The notes beneath the pieces were generated by a model. It did no database searches. It was not told the origin of the DNA and was given only the letters and a program-made list of their open reading frames with translations. Positions 42,678-51,507 of a DNA stretch of 64,000 bases are shown here, one piece after another; positions within the stretch are counted from its first letter, which is position 1; each line of letters starts with the position of its first letter. A program made the translations under genes and the position numbers. Source of the stretch: Ancrocorticia sp047501485 (lineage in GTDB: Bacteria; Actinomycetota; Actinomycetes; Actinomycetales; Actinomycetaceae); the NCBI GenBank assembly GCA_047501485.1, contig JAZDRN010000006.1, positions 74,357 through 138,356 on the forward strand, written 5' to 3'.

Positions 42678-44243
42678 GTGAACGATGTTTTTCTCGGAAT
42701 AGACCTGGGAACCGGTGGCTGCCGCGCCGGCCTTTTCACCGACGAGGGCCGCGCCCTCGCCTTCAATGATTCTCCCGTCGTCTCCCACTATCCACGGCCC
42801 GGCTGGGTGGAGCAGAGCGCCGACGATTGGTGGACCGCGCTCGTCAACTCCGTTCGGGCCGTCGTCTCCGCCACGGGCGTCAAACCGGAGCAGATCAGGG
42901 GCATCGGCTACGACGCCACGTCGGCCACCGTGGTGCCCGTGGACGCCAACAACAAACCGTTGCGCCGGGCGATCTTCTGGTCCGATGTCCGTTCCTCGGA
43001 GCAGGCCGATCGGGCGCGGGAAATCGATCATTGGGCTCGTCTCTACAACGGCGGGGGCAAAGATGGCGCCTCAGCCGAATGGTTCCCATTCAAGGCCCTC
43101 TGGATCAAGGAGAACGAACCGGAGACCTGGGCGCAGGCGGACCTGCTCCTGGATGCGCCGGATTGGATCGGCCGCAAGCTCACGGGCGAGGTGACCGTCA
43201 ACCTCTCCTCCGCTTCGCTCAAGATGTACCACAACAACGATCATGGCGGTTTCCCCGAGGACTTCTTCGCCGCACTCGGCGGTGAGGACATCATGAGCAA
43301 GATGCCAACCACGGTCCAGGGATTCGGTGAGAGGCTGGGTGTGTTGAGCGACGGCGCCGCGGCCGAGCTCGGGCTCGTCCCCGGAACGCCCGTGGCCCAG
43401 GGCGGCGTCGACGCCGAAGCCGGCATGATCGGCATGGGTGTTCTCAATCCCGGCCAGATGGCCCTCATCACAGGTTCGAGCAACTGCCTGTTGGCCCAGA
43501 GCGACAAGCCGATCTTCGGCCCCGGAATGTTCGGCTCGCACACTGACACGATTCTGCCCGGTCAGTACACCCTCGAGGCCTCACAGGTCTCCGCCGGCTC
43601 TGTGCTGCGGTGGTTCCTCGCCACGCACGCCATCGACCTCGTCGAGAAGGAGAAGGCGGGCGGCCCCTCAGCGTTCGACATGCTCAACAAGATCTCGCGG
43701 GATATCCATCCCGGGTCCGACGGCGTCATCGTCACCGAGTACTTCCAGGGCAACAGGAGCCCCTATACGGACGCCAAGGCCCGCGGAACGATCACGGGAC
43801 TGAGTCTCCATCACGGCCGCGAGCACGTCTACCACGCCATTCAGGAGGCCACCTGCTTCGGTTTGGAGAACAACCTGCGCACCATGCGGGCATTGGGCTA
43901 CACCCCCGAGTCCATCACGCTCAGTGGCGGTGCGACCCGCAGCCCCGCCTGGATACAGATGCACGCCGACATCACCGGCATGGGCGTCAACATCACCGAG
44001 GTGCAGGATGCTCCCGCACTCGGCTCCGCCATGATGGGCGCCGTAACGTCGGGCAGGTATAAGGACCTGCACGAAGCGGCGAAGGCCATGGTCCACGACA
44101 AGGAGACCATCGCCCCGAATGCCGAACGGCACGAGGAGTACAAGTTCTGGGTGGATCAGTACATCAAGATCCACCCGGCCATGCGAGACATCCAACATGC
44201 CGTTGCGGACCACCTGTCCCAGCAGGACCACGACCACGAGTAG
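42678..44243 (+). CDS. FGGY-family carbohydrate kinase
   Basis: 521 residues, intact. FLGIDLGTGGCRAGLFTDE is the N-terminal ATP loop, PRPGWVEQSADDWW the substrate-side motif, GYDATSATVVPVD the catalytic-domain core, and ITLSGGATRSPAWIQMHADI the C-terminal FGGY signature. AAGGAGG sits 7 bases before the GTG start. The family phosphorylates polyols and ketoses (ribulose, xylulose, erythritol, glycerol). The sequence is closer to ribitol/ribulose-type kinases (YGGGKDGASAEWFPFK) than to glycerol kinase by appearance. Paired with a glycerol-1-phosphate-dehydrogenase-like gene 18 bases downstream. Confidence 0.92.
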   Translation: MNDVFLGIDLGTGGCRAGLFTDEGRALAFNDSPVVSHYPRPGWVEQSADDWWTALVNSVRAVVSATGVKPEQIRGIGYDATSATVVPVDANNKPLRRAIFWSDVRSSEQADRAREIDHWARLYNGGGKDGASAEWFPFKALWIKENEPETWAQADLLLDAPDWIGRKLTGEVTVNLSSASLKMYHNNDHGGFPEDFFAALGGEDIMSKMPTTVQGFGERLGVLSDGAAAELGLVPGTPVAQGGVDAEAGMIGMGVLNPGQMALITGSSNCLLAQSDKPIFGPGMFGSHTDTILPGQYTLEASQVSAGSVLRWFLATHAIDLVEKEKAGGPSAFDMLNKISRDIHPGSDGVIVTEYFQGNRSPYTDAKARGTITGLSLHHGREHVYHAIQEATCFGLENNLRTMRALGYTPESITLSGGATRSPAWIQMHADITGMGVNITEVQDAPALGSAMMGAVTSGRYKDLHEAAKAMVHDKETIAPNAERHEEYKFWVDQYIKIHPAMRDIQHAVADHLSQQDHDHE

Positions 44244-44261
44244 AACGAAGGATCCACACGA

Positions 44262-45602
44262 ATGAGTGAGAATATCGTTGCCACAGCCCTCGAACAGGCT
44301 GAATACACAAAGGCCATGGAGGTGGGACGAGGTGTCATCGGCAAGACGGGCGCCGTCGTCGTCGAAAATCTCGGAAACGGACCGTATCTCCTGGTTGCCG
44401 ACGAACGGACGTGGGCGGCCGCGGGCGAGACCGTGGAGCGAAGTCTGCGGGAGGCCGGCGCCACGCTCGTCGAACCCATGATCTACCCCGGCCATCCCAC
44501 CCTCTACGCCTCTTACGATCACGCTCTCGAGATCAAGGAGCGACTGGCGGGAACCGGGACACGCGGTGTGGCCATCGGCTCCGGCACGATCAACGACCTG
44601 GTCAAACTGGCCTCCGGGGAGCTCGATCAGCCATACGCGGTGGTTGCCACCGCCGCATCCATGGACGGATACACGGGCTTCGGCGCGCCCATGACCCGCG
44701 ACGGATTGAAGATCACCATGCCCTGCCCGGCACCCCGAGCCGTGATTTTCGATCTGGATGTGGCAGCAGACGCTCCGCCGCCCATGGCGGCCTCGGGCTA
44801 CGGGGACCTCTCCGCGAAGATTCCGGCCGGCGCGGATTGGATCCTCGCCGACGCCACCGGGGTGGACCCCATCCATCCGCTGGCCTGGGAGCTCGTGCAG
44901 GGCGGAGTGAAAGAGGCCCTTTCCCGCCCGAAAGAGCTCGCCGCCGGGATCCCCGAAGCGTATGAAGGCCTGTGCACCGGACTGGTGATGTCCGGGCTGG
45001 CCATGCAGGTTGCAAACAGCACCCGCCCGGCCTCCGGCGCCGACCACTACTTCAGCCACCTGTGGGAGCTCGACCACCTCGGAGCGGAGCTGGATCCTCC
45101 GCTCAGCCACGGCTTCAAGGTCTCTATCGGGACCCTGGCCATGACGGCCTTCTACGAGAAGTTCCTGCAGCGTGATCTCGGGCGCTTGGATATCGACGAC
45201 GTCGTCGCGCAATGGCCCTCGTGGGAGCAGATCGAGGCTGACATCCGGGAGAAGATGACCGGGCCACTCATCGACAAGGGCATCAACGAGACTCGCGAGA
45301 AGTATGTGGACGCTGATGGCATTCACGCCAGGCTCACGCCGCTGGTGGAGAACTGGGCCTCCGTGCGGGATCGGTTGGAGGCGCAGCTCATCTCCGCGAG
45401 GGAGCTGCAGCGCATGCTCGGCGAGGCCGGCGCCCCGACGCGGCCCGAGGACATCGGATTGACCCCCGAGGATGTGCGCAAGACCTTCCCGCGCGCCATG
45501 TACTACCGCTCGCGCTACACCGTGTTGGATGTCGCGCGGGAGATCGGCTGGTTCGATGAGCTCGTAGAGGAGGTCTTCGCCCCCGGCGGCATCTGGAGCT
45601 GA
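44262..45602 (+). CDS. sn-glycerol-1-phosphate dehydrogenase-like protein
   Basis: 446 residues of the EgsA/AraM group. NAD site VAIGSGTINDLVK, substrate site TAASMDGYTGFGAPMT, metal ligands ASGYGDLSAK (Asp), SGADHYFSHLWE (His) and LSHGFKVSIGTLA (His). It would oxidise or reduce a phosphorylated polyol with NAD(P)H. Following an FGGY kinase with an 18-base gap, it probably acts on the kinase product. This repeats the kinase-dehydrogenase pairing seen at 32.1-35.3 kb. Confidence 0.88.
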   Translation: MSENIVATALEQAEYTKAMEVGRGVIGKTGAVVVENLGNGPYLLVADERTWAAAGETVERSLREAGATLVEPMIYPGHPTLYASYDHALEIKERLAGTGTRGVAIGSGTINDLVKLASGELDQPYAVVATAASMDGYTGFGAPMTRDGLKITMPCPAPRAVIFDLDVAADAPPPMAASGYGDLSAKIPAGADWILADATGVDPIHPLAWELVQGGVKEALSRPKELAAGIPEAYEGLCTGLVMSGLAMQVANSTRPASGADHYFSHLWELDHLGAELDPPLSHGFKVSIGTLAMTAFYEKFLQRDLGRLDIDDVVAQWPSWEQIEADIREKMTGPLIDKGINETREKYVDADGIHARLTPLVENWASVRDRLEAQLISARELQRMLGEAGAPTRPEDIGLTPEDVRKTFPRAMYYRSRYTVLDVAREIGWFDELVEEVFAPGGIWS

Positions 45603-45697
45603 TTGACACCGGGGGCGGCGAGGATCTCTGCGCCGTCCTCGGTGATCGCGATCGTGTGCTCGCTGTGAGCGGTGCGGCAGCCGTTCGCGCTGCACAA
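45603..45697 (-). pseudogene. Methionine aminopeptidase C-terminal fragment
   Basis: The minus strand has PSWTLCSANGCRTAHSEHT followed by IAITEDGAEILAAPG. It matches the last strand of type I methionine aminopeptidase (WT...DGS.AAH.EHTVAVTEDGP.IL), including the metal-ligand Glu region. The frame upstream is closed by TGA and no other part of the enzyme is nearby; the natural stop is also missing. It is a relic of a lost map gene copy at a rearrangement point. Confidence 0.6.
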
Positions 45698-45822
45698 CGT
45701 CCAGGAAGGCGCTCAGGGCTCGAAACGGCGCTGGAGGCGGGAGCTTCCTCGAGACCTCGCGAAAGATCGAAACCGGCCGCATCGCCACCCCCGCGCTCCC
45801 ATTCCCATGACGAGGAGAAACA

Positions 45823-46326
45823 ATGACGCACTCTGATCCATCAACCTCGCACGCCGCCGGGGCAGCCGGAGACCCTCGTTCCCGCAAGGCTCCGGGGGTC
45901 GCGGACGCACCAACCGATGCTCCCCGCCTCGTCGCCGAGCGCACCGAGCCCGGCATCTACGTCGCAACCAATGATCGGGGTGGCAGGGTCCGCATCGGCG
46001 CCCCTGACGCCCGACATGCGTTCACCCCCGGGGAGCTGCTGCAACTGGCGGTGGCCGGCTGCTCGGCCATTTCGGCGGAGGCGAATCTCGTTCACCATCT
46101 CGGTGAGAACTTCGAGGCCTCGCTGGAGGTCGGAGCGGTGAAGGACGATGGCGAGAATCGCTATTCGCAGGTGCGCACCTCTTTCGCGCCCGCCATGGCG
46201 GATCTTGAACCCGAACGCGTGGAGAAGCTGGTGGGCAGGCTTGAGCGGGCGATCGAGCGGCTCTGCACCGTGGGGCGGACCCTCGAGCACGGCGCTGATC
46301 ACCACCTGGAGATCACACCGAGGTAG
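45823..46326 (+). CDS. OsmC/Ohr-family protein
   Basis: 167 residues. After a 35-residue polar leader comes the OsmC fold with HAFTPGELLQLAVAGCSAISAE, the first reactive Cys, and RLCTVGRTLEHG, the second Cys, the redox pair used to reduce organic peroxides. GGAGAAACA precedes the ATG. Confidence 0.88.
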   Translation: MTHSDPSTSHAAGAAGDPRSRKAPGVADAPTDAPRLVAERTEPGIYVATNDRGGRVRIGAPDARHAFTPGELLQLAVAGCSAISAEANLVHHLGENFEASLEVGAVKDDGENRYSQVRTSFAPAMADLEPERVEKLVGRLERAIERLCTVGRTLEHGADHHLEITPR

Positions 46327-46368
46327 CCGAAGGCGGCGGTTTCGGCTCACGCTCGCCGAGATTGAGCA

Positions 46369-46413
46369 TTAGCAGACGAAGTTGACGTTCTAAGTGTCAA
46401 CTTCGTCTGCTAA
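46369..46413. terminator. 18-bp perfect hairpin between converging genes
   Basis: TTAGCAGACGAAGTTGAC and GTCAACTTCGTCTGCTAA flank a 9-base loop. It lies between the OsmC gene and the converging GH114-like gene and can serve both strands. Confidence 0.75.
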
Positions 46414-46482
46414 CCCTCAAGTTCGATGAATTCTCTCGACGTTCACCGTCAGCAAGCGCTACCTCAGCGGTGGGACGCTACC

Positions 46483-47418
46483 TCAGCAGCTCGAATACAC
46501 GTACCCGTCGCCTTCACGGGTCACAAGATCCCGGTCGCGCAGGATAGTCAGCGGTGCGCGCGAGTCGAGGCCGCACACGTCCTCGAAAGTCATACCGGCA
46601 TCCACCAGCGAATCCGGGTACTCGATCTGAAGCACGTGTTCGCCGTACACGGCTGTGTAGGCGGAGCATTCCTCCCACGCCGCGCACTCCTCGGCGATCG
46701 CGAAGTCGAAGCCGAGCTCGTGTTTCGCCACCTCCGCGATCTCCGCCGCGTTCTTCTGTCCTACGGCTAGGCCCGCCTCGTGCGCCCGTTCGGTGTAGTC
46801 CCGGGCAAGCTCGAGGGCTCCGGCCTCGTCGATACCGGGAAAGCGCATCCACGTATCGAGGTTGTCGATTTCGACCGCCGAGTATCCCTTTTCCACACAG
46901 GCATCGATCATCGGGCCCACCACAAGAAGGATCTCCTCTCGTTGGTCCGGGGTCGATGGATCCAGCACGTATTCGTCCGGCCACTCGGGATCCACCACCG
47001 GTTCTCCGGCCGTATCTCGCAACAGGGCGCCACCATGCCCCTCGAGCCACTCCCCCTGTTGGCCCGGCTGGGTCTGAAAACCATTGACGTAACAGATGTT
47101 GTACGCGCCCGGCAGCGGTTCTGCCTGCGAATCCCGTACGACGACGTCGATGCCGACGTCGCCTGATTCCGTGCGCACCTGCTCATACGCCCCACCCAAC
47201 TGGTAATCGAAGAGGCCGTTCGTCGGCGGCAATGCGCTGGTGGGCGGCAATGCGCTGGTGGGCTGCAATGCGCTGGTGGGCTGCAACGAGACCTCGAGGC
47301 TGGGCGCCTGCGCTCCCCCGTTTCCAGGTTCCGCCCGCGTACCCGATGAGCACGCCGAGAAAACCGCCAAGCTGGCCGCGCCAAGCAGCACGAGCGGAAC
47401 CAATCTGCGGATGGCCAT
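46483..47418 (-). CDS. Lipoprotein with GH114/TM1410-like endo-alpha-1,4-polygalactosaminidase domain
   Basis: 311 residues. Signal peptide RRLVPLVLLGAASLAVFSAC with lipobox Cys, a linker with four LQPTSA/LPPTSA repeats (18-bp DNA units around 47226-47290), and the catalytic barrel. The barrel has GLFDYQLGG, AYNICYVNGFQT, PEWPDEYVLDPS, AVEIDNLDTWMRF with the acidic residues, GLAVGQKNAAEI and FDFAIAEECAAW. These match the spherulin-4/GH114 family that cleaves galactosaminan. AAAGAGG lies before the ATG at 47418. It lies 62 bases after the short-chain dehydrogenase gene in the same direction. Confidence 0.82.
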   Translation of the reverse strand: MAIRRLVPLVLLGAASLAVFSACSSGTRAEPGNGGAQAPSLEVSLQPTSALQPTSALPPTSALPPTNGLFDYQLGGAYEQVRTESGDVGIDVVVRDSQAEPLPGAYNICYVNGFQTQPGQQGEWLEGHGGALLRDTAGEPVVDPEWPDEYVLDPSTPDQREEILLVVGPMIDACVEKGYSAVEIDNLDTWMRFPGIDEAGALELARDYTERAHEAGLAVGQKNAAEIAEVAKHELGFDFAIAEECAAWEECSAYTAVYGEHVLQIEYPDSLVDAGMTFEDVCGLDSRAPLTILRDRDLVTREGDGYVYSSC

Positions 47419-47480
47419 CTTCGCCTCTTTTCCGGCGATGCCGAAGAGCTTACCGGCTGGAACGTCGAGGAGCTTACCGG

Positions 47481-48296
47481 CTAGAAATCGGTGCCGCAGC
47501 TGAGCTCGCGCCATCGCGCCACGTCGGCAAGATCCGCCTCGAGCGCCGCCGTCACTTTCTGGTAGGAGTCCGGTCCGAGAACGAGGAGTCGGGGCGGATC
47601 CTCGTCTTCGACGGCCGATATGATGGCCCGTGCCGCTTTCGCCGGGTCCCCTGGCTGGGTTCCGCTCTTCGTGCCGCGCCGTTTACCCGCGGTCGCATCG
47701 TAGTCGGATATACGGACCTCCCCCTCGGCGATCGAGCGGCTGGAAAAGTCAGTGCGGAAGCTGCCCGGCTCCACGACCATGGTCCGTATACCGAGCGGGG
47801 CGACCTCCTTCGCGAGTGATCCCGTCACCGCCTCCAGGGCCGACTTGGTGGCGGCGTAGTAGCCCGAAGCAGGATAGTGCGTGCGTGCCCCCATCGAGGA
47901 GATGTTGACGATCATGCCGTCGCGACGTGCACGCATCGAGGGAAGAAATGCCTTCATGACATTGACGGGGCCGTGGAAGTTCGTCGCGAACAGTCTGTCG
48001 ATCTCAGCGGGGGTGGCTTCTTCGACGGCGGCCCGGTAGCCGTAGCCGGCATTGTTGACCAGGACGTCGACACAGTCGAACCGCTGCAGGGTCGCGTTCG
48101 CCGCTTCGTCGATCTGCCGTTGGTCCGTCACATCCAGGGGCAAAGCGAGGGCGGTGTCAGGATATTGGTCTACGAGATCAGAGAGCTGGGCCGGATCTCG
48201 CGCGGTGATGACCGCACGGTGATCGTCGGCGAGCACTGCCTCCGCCAAAGCCCGGCCGAAGCCTGTCGAACATCCCGTAATGAACCAGGTCGCCAT
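47481..48296 (-). CDS. Short-chain dehydrogenase/reductase
   Basis: 271 residues, classical SDR. WFITGCSTGFGRALAEA is the NAD(P) loop, LVNNAGYGY the NNAG motif, NISSMGA the catalytic Ser and GYYAATKSALEAV the YxxxK pair. The C-terminal extension is that of the SDR5/YciK-like clade. GGGAG stands 6 bases before the ATG at 48296. Substrate unknown. Confidence 0.92.
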   Translation of the reverse strand: MATWFITGCSTGFGRALAEAVLADDHRAVITARDPAQLSDLVDQYPDTALALPLDVTDQRQIDEAANATLQRFDCVDVLVNNAGYGYRAAVEEATPAEIDRLFATNFHGPVNVMKAFLPSMRARRDGMIVNISSMGARTHYPASGYYAATKSALEAVTGSLAKEVAPLGIRTMVVEPGSFRTDFSSRSIAEGEVRISDYDATAGKRRGTKSGTQPGDPAKAARAIISAVEDEDPPRLLVLGPDSYQKVTAALEADLADVARWRELSCGTDF

Positions 48297-48454
48297 CGTG
48301 ACTCCCACTTTCTATCGTCTGCATTGCTGCCCATTGTCTGTATTGCGCCGCGCGAGTACAGGCCACTTCTCGCACAAATGTACAGACGTCCCCATCCGTC
48401 CACCAGGCCTGCCCCCTCGCGTTCCACGCATCGGTCGGCGGCGCGGCAGCAGCC

Positions 48455-49057
48455 TCAATCAGCCTGACTGCCCAGCAACCGCGCCACATAACGCGCGATC
48501 ACGTCGGCCTCTATGTTGACGGCGTCCCCCACCGCGAGTTCCCCAAGGTTCGTGGCCTCCAAGGTGGCGGGAATCAGCGAGACACCGAAGGTATCCGCGG
48601 TCACCGAGGTGACAGTAAGGGACACTCCGGAGAGGGTGATCGATCCTTTGCGTGCGATGAGTGGCGCCAGCTTTGCGGATACGGCGATCACCAGCTCTTC
48701 CCACCGTCCGCCATCTTGACGCGATTGCACGCTACCCACTCCATCGACGTGCCCTTGGACAATGTGCCCACCCAATCGCGTATCGGCACGCAGCGCTCGT
48801 TCGAGATTGACACGCCGACCCTCCGCGGCGCTGCCCAAGGAGGTCATTCCAAGCGTCTCGGGGATCGCCTCGACGGCGAAGCTTCCCTCCCCCAGCAATT
48901 CCACGACCGTCAAGCACACCCCATCGACGGCGATCGAATCGCCCAGTTGAGCATCCGACGAGACAAGCGGCCCGTGGACATACAACAGGTACTCGCCCCC
49001 GGGGCGCGGCTCCACGCTCGTCAGGGTGCCGATTTCTTCAACGATGCCGGTGAACAT
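48455..49057 (-). CDS. ribE: Riboflavin synthase alpha chain
   Basis: 200 residues, two lumazine-binding half domains: MFTGIVEEIGTL, DSIAVDGVCLTVVEL, LGGHIVQGHVDGVG, then GSITLSGVSLTVTSV and NIEADVIARYVARLL. It dismutates two 6,7-dimethyl-8-ribityllumazine molecules into riboflavin. An FMN riboswitch precedes it. No other rib gene lies within the window, so it is transcribed alone here or with genes that were lost. The ribosome site GGGGAGGGG can pair with an upstream CCTTTCCCC. Confidence 0.95.
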   Translation of the reverse strand: MFTGIVEEIGTLTSVEPRPGGEYLLYVHGPLVSSDAQLGDSIAVDGVCLTVVELLGEGSFAVEAIPETLGMTSLGSAAEGRRVNLERALRADTRLGGHIVQGHVDGVGSVQSRQDGGRWEELVIAVSAKLAPLIARKGSITLSGVSLTVTSVTADTFGVSLIPATLEATNLGELAVGDAVNIEADVIARYVARLLGSQAD

Positions 49058-49154
49058 GAACTGGGTCCCCTCCCCTGAGTGTTCCGGGGAAAGGCGGCAC
49101 GGCACACGCACTCGCACACGCAACGGCCGAAGCCGACGTCGCGCACAGCGCTGC

Positions 49155-49284
49155 CGCATCTCCTCCCATCCGGACTCTCACCGTCGGTCCCGGAATTCCA
49201 CCGAGTCAACCGGCCCTCAAGGAGCCGGGTCGCGGACTGTCACCGCCGGTTCAGACTTGCACTGACCCCGGAGAAATACGATTC
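49155..49284 (-). promoter_or_regulatory. FMN riboswitch (RFN element)
   Basis: On the minus strand CCGGGGTCAGTGCAAGTCTG, then ACCGGCGGTGACAGTCCGCG, a variable hairpin (GACCCGGCTCCTTGAGGGCCGGTT), then GGTGGAATTCCGGGACCGAC and GGTGAGAGTCCGGATGGGAG. These are the conserved RFN junction blocks in order. It lies about 100 bases before ribE and should repress it when FMN is plentiful; the C-rich segment near 49078-49085 could hide the ribosome site. Confidence 0.92.
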
Positions 49285-49348
49285 ATTCTCCGCCACCGTA
49301 CCACTCGGACTGCGGACCACCTCAACGAACTCCATAACCTGAAACTCG

Positions 49349-49834
49349 CTATTGACGAACAAGCAAGGTTCCGGTCTGGCCGTTCCAGATACGATCCTGG
49401 TCGGGTAGATCTGCTCCAGGGTAATAGTCCGGGATGTCGACGGCGACGCCCGCGGGGTAGTACGTACCAAATGGAGCGTCGGCCATTCCGTATTCCGTGA
49501 CGCCGTCGTCGTCCTCGTTCGCGAGGAAGAGTTCGGCGGTGGTGCCGTCCTCGTAAGTTGCATTCGGCAGGATGATGGTGACGCAGAGATCATCGGAACT
49601 CTCTGGCGTCGGGCACCATGTGCCGTCAATGCCTGTTGGTGGCGTCGTTGCCTCGTCCACCGGTTCCGTGGTCCGGGCCTCTGGGGCTTGTGCGGTCGGT
49701 TCTTCGGGAGATGGAGCCTGTTCCGTCTGGGCCACGGTCGTCTGCGGATCGGATGCGTCACCACTCTGACAGGCGGTCAGGGTGAAAGCGGCAAGTCCAA
49801 CCGCCACGGCACCTGCGGTGATCGTCTTCTTCAA
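49349..49834 (-). CDS. Lipoprotein of unknown function
   Basis: 161 residues from a TTG at 49834, preceded by GGGGGGAAG. Signal KKTITAGAVAVGLAAFTLTAC with a textbook lipobox (LTAC), a Thr/Pro/Glu-rich linker, and a small C-terminal domain (GIDGTWCPTPESSDDLCVTI) with two cysteines likely forming a disulfide. It ends about 65 bases before the riboswitch of ribE. No family recognised. Confidence 0.75.
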   Translation of the reverse strand: MKKTITAGAVAVGLAAFTLTACQSGDASDPQTTVAQTEQAPSPEEPTAQAPEARTTEPVDEATTPPTGIDGTWCPTPESSDDLCVTIILPNATYEDGTTAELFLANEDDDGVTEYGMADAPFGTYYPAGVAVDIPDYYPGADLPDQDRIWNGQTGTLLVRQ

Positions 49835-50085
49835 AGGTCTTCCCCCCGAGCGTCTACTATTCGATGTATCGGTCGATCAGCCCAATCTATCAAGCCGGTC
49901 GACCGGTCTCAGCCTGCAGCGGCGCACCGCCGTTCTTCGCGAGAGCCCTCGCCATCTATCCCAGTATTCCTTCCGGCAAGCCCGGCAATAAGACAGCGGA
50001 GGGATGAAACCCGGCTCACCAGGTCTCACCCCTCCTTCGAAAAGGCTTACGAGGCCGTCATTTCAACGGCCCCCTGCATCCACGT

Positions 50086-51507
50086 TCACACCGCGACCGG
50101 GGATCGCGACTCGACGATGCGCTGCTCGGAACGCCCCGCCATCGCCTTCGAGAGCGCGATGTGCAGCACGAAGCTGATGATCAATGCTCCGATACCCGCA
50201 GGGAAGTCCAGCGGGAGCGGCAGCCAGTACTGGAAGACGATACCCAGTACAGCACCCACGAGGAAGGAGATGATTCCGGGCCACCGGACGGCCGGCAGAT
50301 CGTTCGGGTCTGCCGAGGTGTACTCACGGCGGCGGACCACGTAGAAGTCGGCGAGGATCGGCCCCGCGAGGGGAACGAAGGCCGCACCGAGCACCGTGAT
50401 GAAATCCGCGAAGAAGAAGGAGTAGAAGCCGAACGCACCGAGGATACTGCCGATGATTCCGGCCACGATCACGATCTTCCCACGAGGGATCCGCTTGCCC
50501 ATCGCGTTCGCTGCAGGTCCGATGTACAACGCGTTGCAGTACAGCTCGGACATGTTGGTGGTCCACAGTGCCACCACCCACAGGACCACGCCAAGGATCG
50601 CGAAGATGAGGCCTTTATCGACCATCCAGGCGATGAAATTGGCGTCTCCCGTGGCGATCTTGCCGGTGTATCCCACCAGATTCAGCAGCGGATTGGTGAG
50701 GATGAAGCAGGCGCCCACGCCGATAAGCACGTGTGACGCCTTCTTGGCGTAACGGAAGATGTCCACGCCCATGATGACTCCGGCGATCCACGCACCGATG
50801 ATGAGCGTTACCCCGGTGCCAACGGAGGTTCCACCTCGCGTCGAGGCTTCCGAAAGCACATTGCCGAATCCGCCGAACTCGCTCACCATCATGATGGCGG
50901 CAATGATCGCGACGATGAGAACGAATGGCGCGGCAGGAGCCGAGATCCTCTCGATGGCCACGATCCCCTTCCACGCGGACCAGGTGAAGATGGCTCCCCA
51001 GATGAGGGATAGGACGACGAACTCCAACGAGAGTCCGCCCACCACAGTGATCCCCGACCACGAGCCGAAGGCCGCATCGAAGATCTCACCGACCATTCCC
51101 ACGATCGACGCGAACCAACCGAGAGTCAGCAGTGCCATGATCAGCATGGGAAGAATGATCCCTTTGTTCCCGTATGAGAAGCGCGAGACCAGCGATAGGT
51201 TGAATCCCGTCTTCATCGCGATGTAGCCCAACAGGAAGGTGAGGACGACGAGCGTTCCCTGCCCCAGGATGATCGTTCCCACGGCGGTGGCGAACGGCAT
51301 TCCTCCGCCGTCCGGTTCTCCCGCCAGCTGACCGCCAACGATAAGACCCGTGGGGACGTATCCGAATCCTACCCAGATGACGAACATGGACCACCACGAA
51401 CGTCGCGCCTTGGGAGGCACCGCCGCCAGCATGTACTCCTCATTGGAATCGTCGACGCTCGGTGTCTCGGGATCTTTGTCTACAGTGTTTTGTACAGGGG
51501 GTTCCAT
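50086..51507 (-). CDS. NCS1-family nucleobase permease (CodB-like)
   Basis: 473 residues and twelve helices. WWSMFVIWVGFGYVPTGLIVGG, LGYIAMKTGFNLSLVSRFSYG, MGVDIFRYAKKASH and FADFITVLGAAFVPLAGPILADFYVVRR match cytosine/purine/hydantoin permeases. It takes up a nucleobase or related compound with cations. The acidic N-terminal leader of about 35 residues is cytoplasmic. AAAGG precedes the ATG. An 11-bp inverted repeat lies 23 bases upstream. Confidence 0.9.
   Translation of the reverse strand: MEPPVQNTVDKDPETPSVDDSNEEYMLAAVPPKARRSWWSMFVIWVGFGYVPTGLIVGGQLAGEPDGGGMPFATAVGTIILGQGTLVVLTFLLGYIAMKTGFNLSLVSRFSYGNKGIILPMLIMALLTLGWFASIVGMVGEIFDAAFGSWSGITVVGGLSLEFVVLSLIWGAIFTWSAWKGIVAIERISAPAAPFVLIVAIIAAIMMVSEFGGFGNVLSEASTRGGTSVGTGVTLIIGAWIAGVIMGVDIFRYAKKASHVLIGVGACFILTNPLLNLVGYTGKIATGDANFIAWMVDKGLIFAILGVVLWVVALWTTNMSELYCNALYIGPAANAMGKRIPRGKIVIVAGIIGSILGAFGFYSFFFADFITVLGAAFVPLAGPILADFYVVRRREYTSADPNDLPAVRWPGIISFLVGAVLGIVFQYWLPLPLDFPAGIGALIISFVLHIALSKAMAGRSEQRIVESRSPVAV

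Noticed and set aside
43668..45956. 762-codon minus-strand open frame
   Set aside because: Antisense to the FGGY kinase and dehydrogenase genes; composition is His/Gly/Arg-rich as usual for shadow frames in GC-rich DNA.
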